The position numbers and the translations under genes were made by a program. DNA of 64,000 bases, from positions 3,202-67,201 of the forward strand of contig CAZAUJ010000014.1 in assembly GCA_964488355.1 (NCBI GenBank), in the 5' to 3' direction. The notes under the pieces were generated by a model that saw only the letters and a list, made by a program, of their open reading frames with translations, was not told the DNA's origin and searched no databases. This document shows, piece by piece, positions 62,827 through 64,000 of this stretch (position 1 is the first letter of the stretch; the number at the start of each line of letters is the position of its first letter). The DNA is from Thermoanaerobaculum sp964488355 (lineage in GTDB: Bacteria > Acidobacteriota > Thermoanaerobaculia > Thermoanaerobaculales > Thermoanaerobaculaceae).

Positions 62827-63371
62827 TGGACTTCTTGGTGGCCCATTTTGCCCAGCTCACCTTTATCGTTTTCGCCTCGCTGGCGCTGGCCGGCGCTGCC
62901 GGCGTGGTCTTGCTGCGACAACCTGTGCACGCGGCTCTTTCCCTCTTGGCCACCTTTCTCGCCGTTGCCGGGCTTTTTGTGCTTGCCCACGCTGAGTTCT
63001 TGGCGGCGGTGCAGGTCCTGGTCTACGCCGGGGGGGTCATGGTGTTGTTTTTGTTCGTCATTATGTTCGTGAATGTGCGCACGGTAAATAAGGAGCCCCA
63101 GTACCTGCAGCCGTTGGTGCCCGTGGCAATCCTGACCTCTTTGCTGTTCATGGCCCTGGCCGGAGCCGGCCTTTGGGCCTTGGGCCTGCGCCCCGCCGCC
63201 GATCCGACCCCTCTGCGCTTGGTGGGCGGCCAACTGGCGGGCAACAGCGAGGCGGTGGGGTGGGTACTGTACCGCGATTACCTCTTGCCCTTCGAGGTGG
63301 TGTCCATCTTGCTTTTGGTGGCCATCGTCGGTGCCATTCTTTTGGGGCGGAAACCAAGGGAGGAAGCATGA
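62826..63371 (+). CDS. nuoJ: NADH-quinone oxidoreductase subunit J
   Basis: A 181-residue membrane subunit with five helices; HAALSLLATFLAVAGLFVLAHAEFLAAVQVLVYAGGVMVLFLFVIMF (in pieces) is the pi-bulge helix region of NuoJ. ATG 62826 overlaps the nuoI stop by one base, and the stop overlaps nuoK (ATGA). Confidence 0.95.
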   Translation: MDFLVAHFAQLTFIVFASLALAGAAGVVLLRQPVHAALSLLATFLAVAGLFVLAHAEFLAAVQVLVYAGGVMVLFLFVIMFVNVRTVNKEPQYLQPLVPVAILTSLLFMALAGAGLWALGLRPAADPTPLRLVGGQLAGNSEAVGWVLYRDYLLPFEVVSILLLVAIVGAILLGRKPREEA

Positions 63372-63670
63372 TACCCACCAGCTGGTACCTTGCCCTTTCT
63401 GTCGCCCTGCTGGGTTTCGGCCTTCTGGGCTTGGTGATGCGGCGCAACTTCATTACCGTTCTTATGAGCGTGGAGCTTATTCTCAACGCCGCCAACCTCA
63501 ATTTCGTGGCTTTTGCCCGCCAATTGGGTGAGCTTTCAGGCCAGGTGTTTCCCGTATTCATCATTACCATTGCTGCTGCTGAAGCGGCCATCGGCTTAGG
63601 AATAATCATTCACTTGGCACGCCTCAGGGGTACCGTGGCCCTGGATAGCGTGCGCGAGCTGCGGGGTTGA
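63368..63670 (+). CDS. nuoK: NADH-quinone oxidoreductase subunit K
   Basis: A 100-residue, three-helix antiporter-related subunit with the conserved glutamates in MSVELILNAANLNF and AAAEAAIGLGIII. The stop is followed two bases later by nuoL. Length and motif spacing are standard. Confidence 0.96.
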   Translation: MIPTSWYLALSVALLGFGLLGLVMRRNFITVLMSVELILNAANLNFVAFARQLGELSGQVFPVFIITIAAAEAAIGLGIIIHLARLRGTVALDSVRELRG

Positions 63671-63672
63671 CC

Positions 63673-64000
63673 ATGGAAGCCTTGCTCGCATTGGTCCTTT
63701 TGCCTCCACTGGTTGGTGCCATTGTCAACGGGTTGGTAGGCAACCGCCGCGGCTGGGGGAAGCACATCACCAGCGCGGTGGCCCTGGCTGGCAGCGGTTT
63801 GGCCATGATTGCCGCCTTTACCGCTATTGCTTTTTGGCTGAAGCGCTTCGGGATTCACCACCAATGGGTGGCGACCTTCTTCAGCTGGATACCGCCTCTT
63901 GCCGGTCGTGTGGCGGAGGGTTCTTTGGTGCCTTTTTCCGTTAATTTCTCCCTGCGTTTGGATGCGTTGTCGGCGGTGATGGTGTTTTTTATCACGTTTG
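63673..64000 (+). CDS. nuoL: NADH-quinone oxidoreductase subunit L, N-terminal part (runs off right edge)
   Basis: About 109 residues are visible. They open EALLALVLLPPLVGAIVNGLVG, with a later VNFSLRLDALSAVMVFFITF, the N-terminal NuoL pattern before the proton-channel helices. It is the distal antiporter-like subunit of complex I. Position after nuoK and the sequence distinguish it from NuoM/NuoN. The rest lies outside the window. Confidence 0.93.
   Translation, partial: MEALLALVLLPPLVGAIVNGLVGNRRGWGKHITSAVALAGSGLAMIAAFTAIAFWLKRFGIHHQWVATFFSWIPPLAGRVAEGSLVPFSVNFSLRLDALSAVMVFFITF

Overview
The window is a compact, GC-rich (well above 60 percent by eye) bacterial chromosome segment. It carries no rRNA, tRNA, CRISPR array, insertion sequence or phage gene that I can see. 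The organism looks like a diderm. It has three TonB-dependent receptors (two of the Oar-like type with an N-terminal carboxypeptidase-regulatory domain), an RlpA-type lipoprotein, Lgt and LspA, and a surface-polysaccharide corner. Together with a proton-pumping complex I operon, many TPR proteins and secreted repeat proteins, this is most reminiscent of an Acidobacteriota member, possibly the Thermoanaerobaculum/Holophaga side. That placement is inference from gene style, not a database match.

Layout. 1-1979: edge of a glycan locus (glycosyltransferase cut by the window edge, Trm112-like protein, O-antigen ligase-like protein). 1976-5196: tightly overlapping operon xseA-xseB-ispA-tlyA. 5239-6723: a badly frameshifted secreted-protein pseudogene. 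6751-12924: MBL hydrolase, short PQQ-like protein, a large orphan with a class III cyclase-like core, YifB/ComM ATPase, CvpA-like protein and a DUF2231 membrane protein. 12905-18058: LtaS-like sulfatase, menG/ubiE, folD, coaE and a convergent rdgB. 18055-22013: FHA-GAF-adenylate cyclase and a phosphodiesterase-TPR fusion. 22092-28456: two tandem Oar-like TonB receptors that share a perfect 439-bp block at their 5' ends. The downstream copy and the secreted gene in front of it are broken by small lesions. 28628-32303: degenerate-GGDEF membrane sensor, rlpA and purB. 32384-36054: carbamate kinase, ornithine carbamoyltransferase and a BtuB-like receptor. 36062-37861: two TPR proteins. 37998-42468: a Gld-like ABC exporter operon with a DUF4340 protein. 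42571-47641: ileS-lspA-lgt-rluD. 47634-52255: NtrC-type regulator, PDZ/GAF/PAS histidine kinase and a CBS protein. 52399-55462: aconitase, an amber-interrupted crcB and a DUF190 gene. 55539-58463: aminotransferase, SixA-like phosphatase, MarR regulator with a cysteine cluster, and cytochrome P460. 58704-64000: nuoABCD-HIJKL, with no nuoEFG inside the operon and nuoL cut by the right edge.

How the parts work together: housekeeping biosynthesis (isoprenoid, menaquinone, one-carbon, CoA, purine), lipoprotein maturation and envelope functions are interleaved with respiration (complex I, a menaquinone methyltransferase, a c-type cytochrome) and several sensory proteins.

Two observations stand out. 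First, at least eight genes without a Shine-Dalgarno have a -10-like hexamer placed 6 to 8 bases before the start codon, which predicts leaderless transcripts. Second, an exact 439-bp identity between otherwise diverged tandem receptors points to recent gene conversion. Four genes carry small disabling lesions (three in-frame TAGs, several frameshifts) while TAG is also used as the ordinary stop of many intact neighbours.
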